A stretch of DNA of 10,122 bases from an uncultured Collinsella sp. (lineage in GTDB: Bacteria; Actinomycetota; Coriobacteriia; Coriobacteriales; Coriobacteriaceae), in assembly GCA_900556365.1 (NCBI GenBank), contig USOG01000040.1, positions 1 through 10,122 on the forward strand, in the 5' to 3' direction. How positions within the stretch are numbered: the first letter of the stretch is position 1; each line of letters begins with the position of its first letter. Below are positions 1 to 7,079 of the stretch, in pieces. The translations under genes and the position numbers were made by a program. The notes beneath the pieces were generated by a model that saw only the letters and a program-made list of their open reading frames with translations, was not told where the DNA came from and did not search any database.

Positions 1-456
1 GTGGCCTACGTTGCCTGCGGAAGCGGTTGCGCCTCCGCAGGCGGCGACGCCCGCTGCAGCGAAGGCTGCATTGGCTGTGGCGCCTGCGTTACGGCCTGCC
101 CCCACGGTGCCATTGCACTGGTCGACGGCGTCGCCCGCGTTGATCGTTCCAAGTGCACGGGCTGTGGCCTGTGCGGCATGGCGTGCCCGCAGCGCGTGAT
201 TGCCTTCGTTCCCGGCTACCAGAACATCCTGGTGCGCTGCAACAACACGGATAAGGGCGCCATTGCGCGCAAGATCTGCGACACCAGCTGCATCGGTTGC
301 GGCATGTGCGCCAAAAAGTGCCCTGCCGGCGCAATCCGCATCGAGGACAACTGCGCCCATATCGACGGCGTGGACTGCCTGTCGTGCGGCATGTGCGCCG
401 TCGTCTGCCCGCATGGCGCCATCCACGACCGCACCGGCATCGCCGCCGGCGTGTAG
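1..456 (+). CDS. RnfB-like polyferredoxin, C-terminal part (5' end outside window)
   Basis: The reading frame is open from the first base and ends at TAG 454-456, so the true start lies upstream. The visible 151 residues hold four ferredoxin-type [4Fe-4S] motifs: Cys19/23/26/29/33, Cys52/55/58/62, Cys93/97/100/103/107 and Cys118/126/129/132/136, most ending in Cys-Pro. The order of clusters and the stretch between the second and third (a Pro-Gly segment, then VRCNNTDKG) resemble the C-terminal half of long RnfB subunits of the ion-translocating ferredoxin:NAD oxidoreductase. Its likely role is to pass electrons between soluble or membrane redox partners. The molybdenum hydroxylase starts 12 bases downstream and has no FAD subunit of its own, so I infer that this protein takes or gives electrons for that enzyme. 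It could also be a stand-alone polyferredoxin rather than part of a full Rnf complex; the missing N-terminus would decide. Confidence 0.85.
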   Translation: MAYVACGSGCASAGGDARCSEGCIGCGACVTACPHGAIALVDGVARVDRSKCTGCGLCGMACPQRVIAFVPGYQNILVRCNNTDKGAIARKICDTSCIGCGMCAKKCPAGAIRIEDNCAHIDGVDCLSCGMCAVVCPHGAIHDRTGIAAGV

Positions 457-468
457 AAGGGGATCACC

Positions 469-3246
469 ATGGCACAGGAATTCACTTTTACCGTTAACGG
501 CATCGAGCGCACGACGACCCAAAATAAACCGCTACTGCGCTACCTGCGCGACGACCTGCATATCCATTCCGCCAAGGACGGATGCTCCGAGGGCGCATGC
601 GGTACCTGCACCATCCACGTGGACGGTGCGGCCGTCAAGGCCTGCGTGCTGACCACCGCTCTTGCCGCCGGCCGCAACATCGTGACCGTCGAGGGCCTGC
701 CCGAGGACGTGCGCGAGGCCTTTGTGTACGCCTTTGGCGCCGTGGGCGCCGTACAGTGCGGCTTTTGTATCCCCGGTATGGTCATGGCGGGTGCAGCGCT
801 CATCGCCGAGGATCCCGAGCCTACCGAGGAGCAGATCAAGTACGCCATCCGCGGTAACGTCTGCCGCTGCACTGGCTACAAAAAGATTATCGAGGGCATT
901 TCGCTGGCCGCTGCGGTGCTCCGCGGCGAAAAGCAGATTGACGAGGGCTTGGAGCGCGGCGACGACTACGGCGTGGGCAAGCGCGCCTTCCGTATCGACG
1001 TGCGCAAGAAGGTGCTCGGCGAGGGCAAGTATCCCGACGACATTGACGAGCTCGATCAGCCGGGTCTGACCTATGCCAGCGCCGTGCGCTCCAAGTACCC
1101 GCGCGCCCGTGTGCTCTCCATCGATACTTCCAAGGCCGAGGCCCTGCCCGGCGTGGTGGGCATCCTGCGCGCCGAGGACGTGCCGGTCAACCAGGTCGGC
1201 CACCTTATCCAGGACTGGGACGTCATGATCGCCCAGGGCGATATCACCCGCTGCGTGGGTGACGCCATCGTGCTGGTGGTTGCCGAGGACGAGGCGACGC
1301 TCGAGAAAGCCAAGAAGCTCGTCAAGATTGATTACGAGCCTCTGGAGCCCGTGCGCAACATCGCCGAGGCCAGGGCTGCCGACGCCCCACGCCTGCACGA
1401 CAGCTTCTTTGCCTTTGGCAACACAGTGGAGCTCAAGGACAACGTGTGCCAGAGCCGTCACGTGACGCGCGGCGACGCCGCCAAGGCGCTGGCAGAAAGC
1501 GCGTTCACCGTGACGCAGCGCTTTACCACGCCCTTCACCGAGCATGCCTTCTTGGAGCCCGAGTGCGCCGTCGCCTTCCCGTACAAGAACGGCGTCAAGG
1601 TGCAGTCGACCGACCAGGGTGCCTACGACACGCGCAAAGAGTGCGCCCACATGTTTGGCTGGGACAACGAACCCGAGCGTGTGGTCGTCGAGACCATGCT
1701 CGTGGGTGGCGGCTTTGGCGGCAAGGAGGACGTGTCCATCCAGCACTTGGCCGCGCTTGCTGCCTATAAGTTCCAGCGTCCTGTGAAGTGTAAGCTCACG
1801 CGTGCCGAGTCGCTCGCGTTCCATCCCAAGCGTCACGCCATGGACGGCACCTTTACACTGGGCTGCGACGCCGGGGGCAACTTTACCGGCCTGGATTGCG
1901 AAATCAACTTCGATACCGGCGCCTACGCGTCGCTGTGCGGCCCGGTGCTCGAGCGCGCCTGTACGCATGCCGTCGGTCCCTACAAGTACCAGAATACCGA
2001 CATTCGCGGCTTTGGCTACTACACCAACAACCCGCCCGCCGGTGCGTACCGCGGCTTTGGCGTTTGCCAGTCCGAGTTTGCGCTCGAGAGCCTGATCGAC
2101 CTGCTGGCCGAGAAGGTCGGTCTGGATCCGTGGGAGATCCGCTACCGTAACGCCATCGAGCCGGGCGAGGTTCTGCCCAACGGCCAGATTGCCGACTGCT
2201 CCACGGCGCTTAAGGAGACGCTGCTCGAGGTCAAGGATGCCTACTACGCGCATCCCGGACACGCCGGCATTGCCTGCGCCATGAAGAACGCCGGCGTGGG
2301 CGTGGGCCTGCCCGATGCCGGCCGCTGCAAGATCCGCGTCGAGGATGGCCGCGCCGTGGTCTACGCCGCCACGTCCGACATCGGCCAGGGCTGCAACACC
2401 GTCTTTTTGCAGGACGTTGCCGAGGCATGCGGTCTGCCGCTTCGCTGCATCGCCAACGGCGAGTGCTCCACCGAGAATGCTCCCGACTCCGGCACCACGT
2501 CTGGTTCGCGTCAGACGGTCGTGACCGGCGAGGCCGTGCGCGGCGCCGCCTTCCTGCTGCGCGATGCCATGGTTGGCATCGAGGCCGGCAAGCCTGCGCC
2601 TACCGCCCCGGTGAGCGCGCATGGCGACGGCGTCAAGATCGAGTACGACGACGGTCGCGCCTATCAGCTGCACACGCAGGAGCTCGTCGCCGGCCAGGGC
2701 ATGCATCCTCAGGATCCCGCGGCAGCCATCAAGGCGCTCGAGGGATGCGAGTTTGGCTACGTGTACCTGGAGCCGACCGACAAGCTGGGTGCGGATGTTC
2801 CCAACCCCAAGAGCCACATCTGCTACGGCTTTGCCACGCATGTGGTTATTTTGGACGACGACGGCCGCGTGAGCGAGGTCTATGCCGCGCACGATTCCGG
2901 CAAGGTGATCAACCCCATCTCCATCCAGGGTCAGATCGAAGGCGGCGTGCTCATGGGTATGGGCTATGCGCTTACCGAGGACTGGCCGCTCAAGGACTGC
3001 GTGCCCCAGGCAAGGTACGGTACGCTCGGGCTGTTCCGTGCGCCCGAGATTCCGGATATCCACGCCATTTACGTGGAGAAGGACGAGCTGCTGCCCGTGG
3101 CATACGGCGGCAAGGGCATCGGCGAGATCGCAACGATTCCCACGGCGCCCGCCGTACAGAACGCCTACCGCGCGTTTGACGGCAAGCTGCGTCCAAATCT
3201 GCCCATGGTGGATACGCCCTACAGCCGCGTCCGCAACCGCGGGTAG
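469..3246 (+). CDS. Selenium-dependent xanthine dehydrogenase-like molybdenum hydroxylase (fused [2Fe-2S] and Mo domains)
   Basis: A 925-residue protein of the xanthine oxidase family. Residues 1-155 carry both [2Fe-2S] clusters: plant-type ferredoxin Cys39/44/47/59, and the helical-bundle cluster Cys97/100/132/134 (CGFC and CRC). The molybdopterin domain follows, with GGGFGGKE at 413-420 (Phe416 and Glu420 match active-site positions of bovine XDH), AYRGFG at 526-531 (Arg528) and the catalytic base Glu886 in GKGIGEIA. This order, lacking the FAD domain, and the SGTTSGSRQTVVTGEA segment match the family named selenium-dependent xanthine dehydrogenase; E. coli XdhD is of similar design and length. 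The expected reaction is hydroxylation of a purine or other N-heterocycle in the cytoplasm. Selenium in this family is a labile ligand of the Mo site, and no in-frame TGA is present, so selenocysteine is not involved. The start is fixed by AAGGGG at 457-462, six bases before ATG. The substrate is not certain from sequence. Confidence 0.9.
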   Translation: MAQEFTFTVNGIERTTTQNKPLLRYLRDDLHIHSAKDGCSEGACGTCTIHVDGAAVKACVLTTALAAGRNIVTVEGLPEDVREAFVYAFGAVGAVQCGFCIPGMVMAGAALIAEDPEPTEEQIKYAIRGNVCRCTGYKKIIEGISLAAAVLRGEKQIDEGLERGDDYGVGKRAFRIDVRKKVLGEGKYPDDIDELDQPGLTYASAVRSKYPRARVLSIDTSKAEALPGVVGILRAEDVPVNQVGHLIQDWDVMIAQGDITRCVGDAIVLVVAEDEATLEKAKKLVKIDYEPLEPVRNIAEARAADAPRLHDSFFAFGNTVELKDNVCQSRHVTRGDAAKALAESAFTVTQRFTTPFTEHAFLEPECAVAFPYKNGVKVQSTDQGAYDTRKECAHMFGWDNEPERVVVETMLVGGGFGGKEDVSIQHLAALAAYKFQRPVKCKLTRAESLAFHPKRHAMDGTFTLGCDAGGNFTGLDCEINFDTGAYASLCGPVLERACTHAVGPYKYQNTDIRGFGYYTNNPPAGAYRGFGVCQSEFALESLIDLLAEKVGLDPWEIRYRNAIEPGEVLPNGQIADCSTALKETLLEVKDAYYAHPGHAGIACAMKNAGVGVGLPDAGRCKIRVEDGRAVVYAATSDIGQGCNTVFLQDVAEACGLPLRCIANGECSTENAPDSGTTSGSRQTVVTGEAVRGAAFLLRDAMVGIEAGKPAPTAPVSAHGDGVKIEYDDGRAYQLHTQELVAGQGMHPQDPAAAIKALEGCEFGYVYLEPTDKLGADVPNPKSHICYGFATHVVILDDDGRVSEVYAAHDSGKVINPISIQGQIEGGVLMGMGYALTEDWPLKDCVPQARYGTLGLFRAPEIPDIHAIYVEKDELLPVAYGGKGIGEIATIPTAPAVQNAYRAFDGKLRPNLPMVDTPYSRVRNRG

Positions 3247-3315
3247 GGTAGGGCGCGGACGGCCATTGCTGACGAGCTGTTCGCGCTCAGCATCAACTAC
3301 ATACGCTGTGCCTTT

Positions 3316-3351
3316 GGCCCCGGCTCCATCGCGAGTCGGGGCCTTTTGTTT
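3316..3351 (+). terminator. Rho-independent terminator of the molybdenum hydroxylase operon
   Basis: An 11-bp stem (3316-3326 with 3333-3343, one G-U pair) closes a six-base loop and is followed by TTTTGTTT at 3344-3351. It lies 70 bases after the stop codon of the molybdenum hydroxylase. A weaker inverted repeat (TGCTGA and TCAGCA, 3267-3292) lies between the stop and this stem. Confidence 0.9.
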
Positions 3352-3368
3352 GGAGCGCCTCCGCATAC

Positions 3369-3754
3369 GGAAACTGCGTCCCGGATTTGGCGCTCAGAAT
3401 GGGATGCGTTTTCCCTTTGGAGCCCTCGGCGGAAACTACGTCCCGGAATCCAGTCCCGGAGTGGGATGCGCTTTCCGGATCGGCCCTCAACCGGAAGCTG
3501 TGTCCCGGAATCAGGCCTCGGAGTGGGATGCGCTTTCCGGAACGGTCCTCAACCGGAAACTGTGTCCCAGAATCGACACTCGGAGCGGGATATGCTTTCC
3601 GGAACGGCCTTCAAGCGGAAATGGCATCCCATTCTGAGCCTTCATTCCGGGACGCGGTTTCCGCTAGGCATGCCATCTGGAAAGCGCATCCCGTTTTGAG
3701 CACTCAGCCTGGGACATGGTTTCCGCGGGTGCTGCCAACCGGAATGTGTGTCCC
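3369..3754. repeat. Palindrome array 1: six and a half units, exact 62-bp period
   Basis: Left arms resembling GGAAACTGTGTCCC start at 3369, 3431, 3493, 3555, 3617, 3679 and 3741, exactly 62 bases apart. Inverted right arms resembling GGGATGCGCTTTCC start at 3401, 3463, 3525, 3587, 3649 and 3711, always 32 bases after the left arm. The seventh copy is a left arm only. Arms within a unit can pair with one or two mismatches or wobbles around an 18-base loop; the space between units is 16 bases. Loops are also conserved (roughly CGGAATC, four variable bases, CTCGGAGT). Units 5 and 6 fit the consensus only when read as reverse complement, yet stay in phase. The array fills the space between two convergent genes. 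All three plus frames are largely open here, but 62 is not a multiple of three, so I read it as non-coding. Confidence 0.92.
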
Positions 3755-3790
3755 AGTTTGGCAGGCAGGCGGGCATAAGCTCAGCAGCCC

Positions 3791-4789
3791 CTACAGCTCC
3801 ACGTCGTTGAGCCATGTCGGCAGCGCGGTCTGCCGGATGCCTGCCGTCTGCAGCTTTTTCGCGAGCATGCCTGCCGAACGGACTTCGTTCATGGTAAAGC
3901 GGATGAGAGGATGGCCGTAGAGCGATAGGTGTGCCTCGCGCTGGCGCTCGGCAACGAGCGTCTGGGCCGTAGTGCGTCCCGCAAGCATGGCCTGGTCGGT
4001 ATATTTGACAAGCCCGTCGAGTTCGCCCAGTGTGAGCTCCCTGGCTTGACGTTCCCAGGCAAAATCCGTTCGCATGGTCTCGGTCGAATCGAAGGGGTCC
4101 GTCAGCTCATACTGGAGCTGATCGGGCGCAAAACCGGTCTCGATCATGATGGCTCGGGCGACCGATTCCCCGCCGCTCTCGGCGCGGGCGTCGGCATATC
4201 GAAGTGTCGTGAGGGCGGTGCGAATCGTGCGACCATTGCGGGCGGTCGCTCGTTGCTCGACGGCCTCCATCAGCTGTTCCCGCGCAAGGCCGTGCTTTGA
4301 GATCGCCGAATCGGCAATGGGCATACCATCGGCAAAACCAGTTTGCAGCAGACAATCTGTGACCGTTTGGATAGGCGGCGTTATCGATATGCCGGCTCTG
4401 TGTATTGCTCCGGCCGGCTCAATCTGGTGCCGCTGAATATGTGCGCCCGGGCGAGCCGACGGCTTTGTCGAGCTGCAGACATGCACGACATTCAGGTGCC
4501 GCCACGAGACCTCGAGCCCCAGCAGACAGGCGGCCGAAAACGAGCAGAACGTCCAATCGGGGTGGATGATCGCAAGGGCGCGGAGGATCTCGCAATGGCG
4601 TTGCGCTCGGTTGAGTTCATCCCAGCGCGTTTTTCGCGCAAACAACCCCGGCATGGGCGAGACAACCGTGCCACCGGTGCGCCGAAGGAGCGCTTTTCGG
4701 ATCGCCGTGCTCGGGGGAATCAGACAGCGCCCCTCTTGTTCGGCTTGAGTGAGCAGTTGGTCGATGAGCTGGTCATTGCAATGGGTCAT
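3791..4789 (-). CDS. AbiEi/DUF559-like protein with a PD-(D/E)XK-like C-terminal region
   Basis: A 332-residue protein on the minus strand. Start ATG (complement of 4787-4789) is preceded by AAGGAGG (complement of 4799-4805) at nine bases, a strong site. Residues 20-105 look like the AbiEi-antitoxin-type layout common in Actinobacteria: a short helical region, a 'GLFARKTRW' turn, then HPDWTFCSFSAACLLGL. The C-terminal part contains ESGGES (204-209), TDFAW (241-245) and GELDGLVKY (255-263), the usual acidic and lysine positions of DUF559/Vsr-like nuclease folds. Proteins of this type are often annotated as AbiEi-family antitoxins or DUF559 proteins, and a phage-defence or DNA-related role is possible, but no AbiEii toxin partner is beside it. 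It is a single-gene unit with palindrome array 1 on its 3' side and array 2 on its 5' side. Function is unproven; family placement rests on motif reading alone. Confidence 0.82.
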   Translation of the reverse strand: MTHCNDQLIDQLLTQAEQEGRCLIPPSTAIRKALLRRTGGTVVSPMPGLFARKTRWDELNRAQRHCEILRALAIIHPDWTFCSFSAACLLGLEVSWRHLNVVHVCSSTKPSARPGAHIQRHQIEPAGAIHRAGISITPPIQTVTDCLLQTGFADGMPIADSAISKHGLAREQLMEAVEQRATARNGRTIRTALTTLRYADARAESGGESVARAIMIETGFAPDQLQYELTDPFDSTETMRTDFAWERQARELTLGELDGLVKYTDQAMLAGRTTAQTLVAERQREAHLSLYGHPLIRFTMNEVRSAGMLAKKLQTAGIRQTALPTWLNDVEL

Positions 4790-5084
4790 GAGCTACCGCC
4801 TCCTTTTAGGTAGCAAAAACGTATCAGCTGGAACTTGCCGCTCAACTGACCAAAAGCTGACCAAAATCTAACCATGCAGGTAGATGGCCTGTTTTCGGCG
4901 ACATCTTTACATCCGAATCGGTGGGCGGTAATCGGCGACCGTGAACGGTAGCTGGATATGAAGTCTTGGTAAGTTTCGGGACGTGTACTTTTTGAAAAAG
5001 AGCATTCTATCTGCTGTTTTGTGTTTCTGGATCGCATATTTGAAGGCATGTGATAAGGCCGGCGGACTGTCGCCTTGTATCTGC
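4790..5084. other. Intergenic region upstream of the AbiEi-like gene; short direct repeat only
   Basis: No convincing gene is present. The stretch is more AT-rich than its surroundings. CTGACCAAAA occurs twice, at 4846-4855 and 4857-4866, 11 bases (one helical turn) apart, 57 bases upstream of the minus-strand start, which would suit an operator. I found no clear -35/-10 pair for the minus-strand gene. Short open frames here lack ribosome binding sites and coding character. Confidence 0.5.
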
Positions 5085-5377
5085 GGAAACTGTGACCCGG
5101 AATTGCCGCTCGGAATGGGACGCACTTTCCGGAACAGCCCTCAACCGGAAACTGTGTCCCAGATTTCGGCCTCAGAGTGGGATGCCGTTTCCAGATCGAG
5201 CCTCAAACGGAAATTGCATCCCGGAACGAGCCCTCAGGGCGGGATGAGCTTTCCCAACGGGCCGCATGCGGAAACTGTGTCCTGGAATTGCCACTCAGAA
5301 CGGGACGCGCTTTCCGGATGGCATGCTTGGCGGAAACTACGGCCCAGTTTTTGGCTCCAGAACGGGATGCATTTTCC
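5085..5377. repeat. Palindrome array 2: five units of the same family
   Basis: Left arms start at 5085, 5147, 5209, 5270 and 5332, and the inverted right arms at 5117, 5179, 5241, 5302 and 5364, again 32 bases after each left arm. The period is 62 except for one 61-bp step (5209 to 5270), where the inter-unit space lost one base. All five units have the same orientation as units 1-4 of array 1. The array ends 55 bases before the inverted repeat that precedes the ATPase gene. Unit 2 shares 27 identical bases (5156-5182) with array 3 (6955-6981). Confidence 0.92.
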
Positions 5378-5424
5378 GGAACGGTCCACGTGCGGTGGTG
5401 TACCGCCCCTTTCGTGTGCGCCGC

Positions 5425-5495
5425 TTGTCGAATTACGTTATAGCTAGCTATATTATAGGAAGGTATAATATAGCTAGCTATAACGTAAAGGAAGG
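5425..5495 (+). promoter_or_regulatory. Perfect 24-bp inverted repeat with nested palindromes, overlapping the ATPase promoter and RBS
   Basis: Arms 5433-5456 and 5465-5488 are perfect inverted copies around an eight-base loop, AGGAAGGT (5457-5464). Each arm contains the self-complementary 14-mer TATAGCTAGCTATA (5439-5452 and 5469-5482), so two identical dyads sit 30 bp apart, close to three helical turns. Possible promoters are TTGTCG (5425-5430) with an 18-base space to TATATT (5449-5454), or the consensus -10 TATAAT at 5464-5469 without a good -35. The RBS AGGAAGG (5489-5495) abuts the right arm, and its exact copy sits in the loop. The layout suggests an operator for a dimeric repressor, possibly self-control by the downstream protein; a translation-blocking RNA hairpin is the alternative. 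Confidence 0.8.
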
Positions 5496-5502
5496 ATGGT
5501 CT

Positions 5503-6894
5503 ATGTTTGTCGGAAGAACAGCGGAAATGTCCGAGCTCAATCGACTGTATGGCACGGACTCCTTTGAGATGCCTGTGATTTACGGCCGCCGTCGTGTGGG
5601 TAAAACGCGCCTTATCACAGAGTTCATCCAAGGCAAGAAGGCTATTTACTTTCAAGCTCGTCGTACCAATGCGGAGGCAAACCTGCACGGCTTTAGCCAG
5701 GCGATACTTGCAGGCTCGGTTGGTGCTGCAGGCGTGTCGTTTCGTAGTTTTGACGAAGCGTTCGATGCATTGGCCACCATGGCTCGAACGGAGCGTTTGA
5801 TTGTCGTGATTGACGAGTATCCCTATCTCGCCCAATCGAATCCCGAAATCAGCTCGTTGCTGCAAGACAAGATCGATCACCTGTACAAAGAGACAAGGCT
5901 CATGCTGATTCTATGCGGCTCGTCTCTTTCGTTTATGGAGGAACAGGTGTTGGGCTATGAGAGCCCACTATACGGTAGGCGTACGGCCCAGTTTAAGATC
6001 ATGCCGCTCGATTTTACGACGACCCTCGGCCTGTGGCATAGCATGGGTCGCGAAGACGCTGCGGTTTGCTATGGCATGACGGGCGGCATTCCTGCATATA
6101 TCGAGAAAGTCGATCCTGCCGTATCGCTCAAGGACAACATCAAACGTCTTTTTCTTACTCCTACGGGCTATCTCTTTGAGGAGCCGAGTAACCTGCTGTT
6201 GCAAGAGTGCCGCAATCCCGAGCAATATGATGCGATCGTGCAAGCAATTGCTCAGGGGCGCTCGAGGATCTCGGAGATTGCGAGCTCTACGGGAATCCCT
6301 GCGAGCAACGTAAAGAGCTATGTGGATAAGCTGGCGTCGCTTGGGATTGTCGAGCGCGAGCTGCCCCTAAACGAGACGAGCAATAAGCGAGCCGTGTATC
6401 TGCTGAGCGACCAGATGTTTAGGTTCTGGTACAAGTTTGTGCCGCAGAACATTGGGCTGATTCAAAACGATATGGCCGAGATGGCGTATAAGCGCATTGA
6501 GCCGCATGTATCGGATTACATGGGTACGGTCTTTGAGCTTATATGCAGACAATACGTGTACGAACTCGCGCGCGCGGGCCAGCTCGATGTGGTTCCGGCA
6601 AGCGTTGGGCGCTGGTGGGGGACGGATAATCGCACGCATACGCAGGAAGAAATCGACTTGATCGTTGACGATGGCGAGGGCGCTGCGCTGTTTGCGGAGT
6701 GCAAATGGCGCAATGAACCGGTGGACGAAGACGTACTGCAAAAGCTCGTGCACCGAAGCGAGCTCTTTAGACGGCAGCATAAAAGCTACGTGATCTTCTC
6801 GAAGCGTGGCTTTACGCAAGGATGTCAGGAAGCTGCGGCGAGCAGGGGAGATGCCAAGCTGATTTCGTTTGCCGAGATGTGCGAGCGGAGATAA
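5503..6894 (+). CDS. AAA-type ATPase with C-terminal DUF234 (PD-(D/E)XK nuclease-like) domain
   Basis: A 463-residue protein of the archaeal-type ATPase family (ATPase_2 plus DUF234). Residues 3-200 form the ATPase: Walker A YGRRRVGKT (27-35), Walker B LIVVIDEY with Asp104-Glu105, the CGSS sensor (138-141) and LYGRR (156-160), a likely arginine-finger region. Residues 243-290 look like a winged helix (ISEIASSTGIPASNVKSYVDKL). The C-terminal domain has Glu345, Asp385 (EEIDLIV) and Glu399-Cys-Lys401 (AECKW), the D...ExK signature of the nuclease fold. Such proteins are common and often solitary in anaerobes; their role is unknown, with DNA binding or defence suggested. I chose ATG 5503, seven bases after AGGAAGG; the frame is open further upstream to 5266 but that part is palindrome array and the inverted repeat. 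Third-position GC is lower than in the flanking metabolic genes, consistent with transfer. Arrays of one repeat family lie on both sides. Confidence 0.9.
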   Translation: MFVGRTAEMSELNRLYGTDSFEMPVIYGRRRVGKTRLITEFIQGKKAIYFQARRTNAEANLHGFSQAILAGSVGAAGVSFRSFDEAFDALATMARTERLIVVIDEYPYLAQSNPEISSLLQDKIDHLYKETRLMLILCGSSLSFMEEQVLGYESPLYGRRTAQFKIMPLDFTTTLGLWHSMGREDAAVCYGMTGGIPAYIEKVDPAVSLKDNIKRLFLTPTGYLFEEPSNLLLQECRNPEQYDAIVQAIAQGRSRISEIASSTGIPASNVKSYVDKLASLGIVERELPLNETSNKRAVYLLSDQMFRFWYKFVPQNIGLIQNDMAEMAYKRIEPHVSDYMGTVFELICRQYVYELARAGQLDVVPASVGRWWGTDNRTHTQEEIDLIVDDGEGAALFAECKWRNEPVDEDVLQKLVHRSELFRRQHKSYVIFSKRGFTQGCQEAAASRGDAKLISFAEMCERR

Positions 6895-6923
6895 CCAAGC
6901 GCGCTCTGATGTGATGCTCGGAA

Positions 6924-7021
6924 TGGGACGCGCTTTCCCTTTGGCGGAAAGCGCGTCCCAGATTTCGGCCTCAGAGTGGGACGCATTTTCCGGTAGAGGC
7001 CTGGAGCGGAAAGCACGTCCC
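6924..7021. repeat. Palindrome array 3: one perfect hairpin plus one unit and a half
   Basis: A right arm (6925-6938) meets a left arm (6946-6959) over only seven bases, giving a perfect 14-bp stem, or 15 bp with T6924-A6960. The left arm continues into a normal unit (right arm at 6978-6991, offset 32), and another left arm starts at 7008, 62 after 6946. The array starts 30 bases after the ATPase stop, so the perfect hairpin could also act as a 3' end-forming or mRNA-protecting structure, although no T-run follows it. Confidence 0.88.
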
Positions 7022-7079
7022 AGAATCCGGGCAATTCGCTGGTCCGGTGGTTGAGCAAGTGCCGCGCGAAGGATGCCGA

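Noticed and set aside
469..3246. Selenocysteine codon in the selenium-dependent enzyme
   Set aside because: No in-frame TGA occurs; the family uses a labile non-protein selenium ligand.
532..3366. Very long minus-strand open frame opposite the molybdenum hydroxylase
   Set aside because: It is an antisense shadow caused by high-GC codon bias; the plus frame has all family motifs and a proper RBS.
3369..3754. CRISPR array
   Set aside because: Units consist of inverted arms with conserved loops and conserved inter-unit segments; there are no unique spacers, units occur in both orientations, and no cas gene is nearby.
3346..3920. Plus-strand open frames through array 1
   Set aside because: All three plus frames are mostly open because the repeat lacks stops. 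The 62-bp period shifts frame each unit, so no repeated peptide is encoded consistently, and no RBS is present.
5266..5502. Upstream extension of the ATPase to an ATG at 5266
   Set aside because: This part encodes array 2 and the inverted repeat. The ATG at 5503 has a proper RBS and the family N-terminus MFVGR.
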